Shown here one piece after another: positions 61,419 to 64,000 of a stretch of 64,000 bases of DNA. Below the pieces are notes generated by a model that was not told the origin of the DNA, made no database searches, and saw nothing but the letters and a program-made list of their open reading frames with translations. Where the stretch lies: the IMG/VR virus record IMGVR_UViG_3300030060_002972, positions 1 to 64,000 of that record; one strand, 5' to 3'. The translations under genes were made by a program, and so were the position numbers. The first letter of the stretch is position 1; the number at the start of each line of letters is the position of its first letter. Origin of the DNA: a virus.

Positions 61419-61907
61419 TTAATTAAGTGTTGACGTATCATCATCTGGATATGGGTCGTATAAACTTGGTAGTATTTCCTTAGAATATACTTCCCATGGC
61501 ACTATACTTAAATCACAAGTATCATACCCTGCGTCTATAGACTCTTGTATAATTTTAATTTTAGTATTTGTTGCATCATTGTGTGTATCTACACGATTAT
61601 ATGTAATTCTGTTACGTATTAAACTTGTAGTTAAATCCTTAGGTAACATGTACGACATCATACTATTTATCATTTGAGAACAACGATTAAATATGTTATG
61701 ATGGTACCCGTCAATAAAAATTAACTTAGCTTCTTCTAGTGCTATCAAAGCAATTAAACTAGGAAAATGTTTATCTTGCAATGAGGCATACCCTGGATTA
61801 ACCATAAATTTTACGGTCTCACTTCTAATTAATTGAGGGTTAGAAACAATAGACCAGTAGTTGTGTATGCTAAACACATCAGATAAATTACTAACTACTA
61901 CTAACAT
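61419..61907 (-). CDS. Unknown early protein, last gene of early operon (unit B)
   Basis: A 162-residue counterpart of 18315-18803, the same length with low identity. Shared points are the IALIALEEAKLIFIDGY core, MLPKDLTTSLI against ILPHDVTNSLL, and the STLN end. GGAGAAGAG precedes ATG. Unknown function. Confidence 0.65.
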   Translation of the reverse strand: MLVVVSNLSDVFSIHNYWSIVSNPQLIRSETVKFMVNPGYASLQDKHFPSLIALIALEEAKLIFIDGYHHNIFNRCSQMINSMMSYMLPKDLTTSLIRNRITYNRVDTHNDATNTKIKIIQESIDAGYDTCDLSIVPWEVYSKEILPSLYDPYPDDDTSTLN

Positions 61908-62445
61908 TCTCTTCTCCGGTATATAAGAATTTTTTGTACGCTTCTAATACACTATTATGTATATCATCCCATTCACATGAGATACAAAAGAAATGAAATT
62001 TAGTTGGAAACATTGAACCTGGATGTTTAATTATATTATGCTGTAATATGTGCATAACAATATCAGGTATTAAATTATAATAAATACGTACTTTCATATT
62101 ACACAAACGTTCTATCTTACCTATTGTAGGCAACTCTATCATACGAGTAGAGTCATGTAATAAATTTTTATAAGTCATTGTTAAATAACTTTCTTTTCTT
62201 AAATAAGCTATTTTTGTTTCGTTCAACCATTCATGAAATAGCACCGGAGATATTTCTTCAGGTATAAATCTAGACAACTGCAAAGGCAACCAGTTATTGT
62301 TAACTAAAGTCAATAGTTTACTTATCATTGTAATTCTACTGTCTTGAAACATGCTAGGCATTAACATGCCTGCACCAAACTTATCTTTGTACATTAAACA
62401 AATAACACCTAAACGTTGTAGTACAAGTAAATATTCTTTATTCAC
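61891..62445 (-). CDS. Unknown early protein (unit B)
   Basis: A 184-residue counterpart of 18772-19290. I start at GTG 62,445 because CGGAGGG lies just upstream and the protein then aligns with the unit A start; an ATG five codons earlier would place the ribosome binding site inside the gene. Shared motifs include MFQDSRIT and LQLSRFI. It overlaps the resolvase-like gene by eight bases. Confidence 0.65.
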   Translation of the reverse strand: MNKEYLLVLQRLGVICLMYKDKFGAGMLMPSMFQDSRITMISKLLTLVNNNWLPLQLSRFIPEEISPVLFHEWLNETKIAYLRKESYLTMTYKNLLHDSTRMIELPTIGKIERLCNMKVRIYYNLIPDIVMHILQHNIIKHPGSMFPTKFHFFCISCEWDDIHNSVLEAYKKFLYTGEENVSSS

Positions 62446-62818
62446 TAGTGCCCTCCGCATAAGTTGGAATTGTTAAATGCAACTCAATCCAGTCATCAAA
62501 AGCAGGTGTCATAATAAAGTTTTTTTGTGCATCTAGAGTAGCATGATATAACATCATTCCTTTTTCTTTCATGGCTCTGTAAGCATCACGTTTCATTTGT
62601 GGTTTACTAATGTAACCTTTTTTACATTGCACACCAAACCAAAAACGTTCGCCTGTATCCATGTTATATACACCACACATAATATCTGCCATACCTTTAC
62701 TACCTCTAGATTCCATAATGTGATACTTAATGCGTTTTAAGGGAGCAAGCTGATTATTCAAATACTCAACAGTACGTTTTTCAAATCTATAACCAGCTTG
62801 ATATCTTTTGTTAACCAT
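62438..62818 (-). CDS. Hjc-like PD-(D/E)XK nuclease (unit B)
   Basis: A 126-residue orthologue of 19275-19658. The active-site elements are kept: YRFEKR near the N-terminus, ESRGSKGMADIMCG, then WFGVQCKKGYIS. Its ATG overlaps the stop of the exonuclease gene. Probably resolves branched replication or recombination intermediates. Confidence 0.75.
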   Translation of the reverse strand: MVNKRYQAGYRFEKRTVEYLNNQLAPLKRIKYHIMESRGSKGMADIMCGVYNMDTGERFWFGVQCKKGYISKPQMKRDAYRAMKEKGMMLYHATLDAQKNFIMTPAFDDWIELHLTIPTYAEGTSE

Positions 62819-63642
62819 TAATAGTTACCATCCCTATCACACACAGGTTTGTGAGGGCAAGATGCACAGATGTATTTAGGAACATCGGTTGGTAAAGCGG
62901 GTACTTGTTTACTCTGTGAGGAGTTTCGCAAGGTGTCCACCAGATGGTGAATGTATGGCTGCCAATGTTCGTAATTTTCTATTACCCTGCCCATTTTGCT
63001 GTATTTTGTATCTACAGGAATGATACAATGTTTCATATCCATAGAGCTACGTCTTGTATATAACAAGATAGCATAGGGTACGTTGTACCCAAGTTGCTTA
63101 GCTATGTATACCCACAACAATAATTGTTTTAGGTGATACTTCCAATATGTAAAATCTTTCCACTTGTAAATTTCTGTAGATTTTAATTCTAACGGTATTA
63201 AATATTTGTTACCGTCCTTGTCTTCAAATTCTTTAACAAAGTCTGTAGTAGCTGCAAATCCTATAGGTTTATCAGCATCCATTTCCACATGAATAGGAAA
63301 TTGATTCTGTTCCGCACTATCTAACCCATGGATTTTTCCAGGCATTTTGTCTATGATTCTTCCCATGGTTTGTTCGTTAACAAATCCCATAAACATTCTA
63401 CGTCTAGCCAATGGGTCAGATACCGGTGTTCTTTCCACATCAGATAGATAAGAATAATATGCTTGGCGTATGCATGTACCAAGACTTGAAGAACGTACTA
63501 AATGTTTCCTACCTTCGCCTCGTGCTTTCCATTCTTCAAATCTTAATGCAAACTCTTCGTCTAGTACAGACTCTGTTGAGTCGTGTAAAGCCTCCAGAAA
63601 CAACTCTGGGTCTGTCATTAGTTGTTTAACTGTGTAGCTCAT
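62818..63642 (-). CDS. Cas4/RecB-like iron-sulfur exonuclease (unit B)
   Basis: A 274-residue orthologue of 19642-20457. The cluster cysteines (SLGTCIRQ and CASCPHKPVC), the metal-binding ATTDF and the LELKSTE motif are all present. AGGAG precedes ATG. Identity to unit A is moderate outside the motifs, in line with the other early genes being more diverged than the tail genes. Confidence 0.85.
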   Translation of the reverse strand: MSYTVKQLMTDPELFLEALHDSTESVLDEEFALRFEEWKARGEGRKHLVRSSSLGTCIRQAYYSYLSDVERTPVSDPLARRRMFMGFVNEQTMGRIIDKMPGKIHGLDSAEQNQFPIHVEMDADKPIGFAATTDFVKEFEDKDGNKYLIPLELKSTEIYKWKDFTYWKYHLKQLLLWVYIAKQLGYNVPYAILLYTRRSSMDMKHCIIPVDTKYSKMGRVIENYEHWQPYIHHLVDTLRNSSQSKQVPALPTDVPKYICASCPHKPVCDRDGNY

Positions 63643-63651
63643 ACAAATCTC

Positions 63652-63924
63652 CTATCCTCTTGGCTCAGCTGGTTCTCCGTCTGTTTCTTCAGCACGTAAA
63701 CTAAATGCTAAATCAGGCGGATTGTTACCATCTCTGTATTTATTCCAAAATGCTAGAACTTTGTATTTTCTACCACCAACTGTAAGAACACATGAGTATC
63801 CCCAGTCTTTTTTCCAACCACCACCAATGTTAACTAGACTTTTCTTTTCACCATTGGTATTAGCTGGAGCACTGGATTCACTACGTCCTCCTACTCTTCC
63901 GGCTCTTGGTTCACCGTATGCCAT
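63652..63924 (-). CDS. Small beta-rich early protein (unit B)
   Basis: A 90-residue counterpart of 20499-20798. The start at 63,924 (MAYGEPRAG) has AGGAGG at good distance and matches MAYQ in unit A; an upstream Met at 63,966 would lie inside the polymerase gene. The core GGGWKK...KVLAFWNK is shared. Possible replication accessory. Confidence 0.65.
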   Translation of the reverse strand: MAYGEPRAGRVGGRSESSAPANTNGEKKSLVNIGGGWKKDWGYSCVLTVGGRKYKVLAFWNKYRDGNNPPDLAFSLRAEETDGEPAEPRG

Positions 63925-63934
63925 AAATGACCTC

Positions 63935-64000
63935 CTATTCCCAGTTGACGCCATGTTCTTTGACATCCAAAGGGAGCTGTAAATTTATGCCTTTACCCAA
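63935..64000 (-). CDS. DNA polymerase A, C-terminal fragment cut by window edge (unit B)
   Basis: The last 21 codons before a stop at 63,935-63,937 read GINLQLPLDVKEHGVNWE at the end, matching GIELDLPLDIKNTGNNWN at the end of the unit A polymerase. The rest of the gene lies beyond the window. This shows that the unit B genome continues with the same early gene order. Confidence 0.75.
   Translation of the reverse strand: MGKGINLQLPLDVKEHGVNWE

Noticed and set aside
1-64000. tRNA, rRNA, integrase, excisionase, repressor or plasmid genes
   Set aside because: I looked for them and recognised none; a strictly lytic phage is the best reading, but remote forms could be missed by eye.

Overview
The window is double-stranded DNA of tailed phages with a podovirus-like gene set. 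It is AT-rich and densely packed, with ATGA-type gene overlaps and strong GGAGG-like ribosome binding sites. I recognise a large terminase, a portal, an N4-gp56-like major capsid protein, a head-tail adaptor-like protein, short tail and fibre proteins, and giant internal virion proteins above 2,000 residues. There is also a replication set: PolA polymerase, zinc-finger primase, DnaB-like helicase, Cas4-like exonuclease and Hjc-like nuclease. No bacterial housekeeping gene, tRNA, rRNA, integrase, phage RNA polymerase or CRISPR array is visible. Several small gene families are of a kind I associate with marine phages, so a marine heterotrophic host is likely, but the sequence does not name one.

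The window holds two related phage genomes end to end. Unit A (about 1-42,972) is one full circularly permuted genome. Early genes run leftwards from about 31.4 kb to 18.3 kb. Late genes run rightwards from 31.9 kb to the unit's end and resume at position 1 to 18.3 kb. Unit B (about 42,973-64,000) repeats the order of unit A from 5 to about 20.9 kb, with diverged sequence and a few gene gains and losses, and leaves the window inside its PolA gene. A 90-bp exact repeat (5-94 and 42,973-43,062) marks the join. Closing unit A at this repeat restores an intact 172-residue fibre gene and gives a unit of 42,968 bp. A chimeric assembly of two co-occurring relatives is the simplest reading; a true concatemer or recombinant is possible.

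Unit A by region. 31.41-31.90 kb is a non-coding divergent control region with two sigma70-like rightward promoters, an array of helically phased CCCA motifs and palindromes. Four hairpins sharing a TAC loop precede or lead the first early genes. Early genes (31.4 to 18.3 kb, minus strand) start with small unknown proteins, then a MoxR-type AAA+ ATPase, an unknown protein and a HExxH/von Willebrand A protein. A second promoter then precedes helicase, nuclease, primase, polymerase (with a uracil-DNA-glycosylase-like N-terminus), exonuclease and Holliday-junction-nuclease-like genes. The operon ends at a terminator nested in the end of the convergent late operon. Late genes (plus strand) start with a sigma-region-2-like protein and an HTH/coiled-coil candidate small terminase. 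Next come six tiny basic proteins, terminase, portal, scaffold, capsid, head-tail genes, three more tiny basic proteins, several paralogous fibre tips, tail proteins, internal virion proteins, and a lysis/export cassette.

Unit B keeps the tail, virion, export and recombination genes. It lacks the 211-660 fibre paralogue and the holin-like gene, carries a very different gene in place of the 782-residue virion protein, and has one extra 432-residue gene (59,834-61,132). Comparing the two units confirms several small genes and start codons that would be doubtful from either copy alone.
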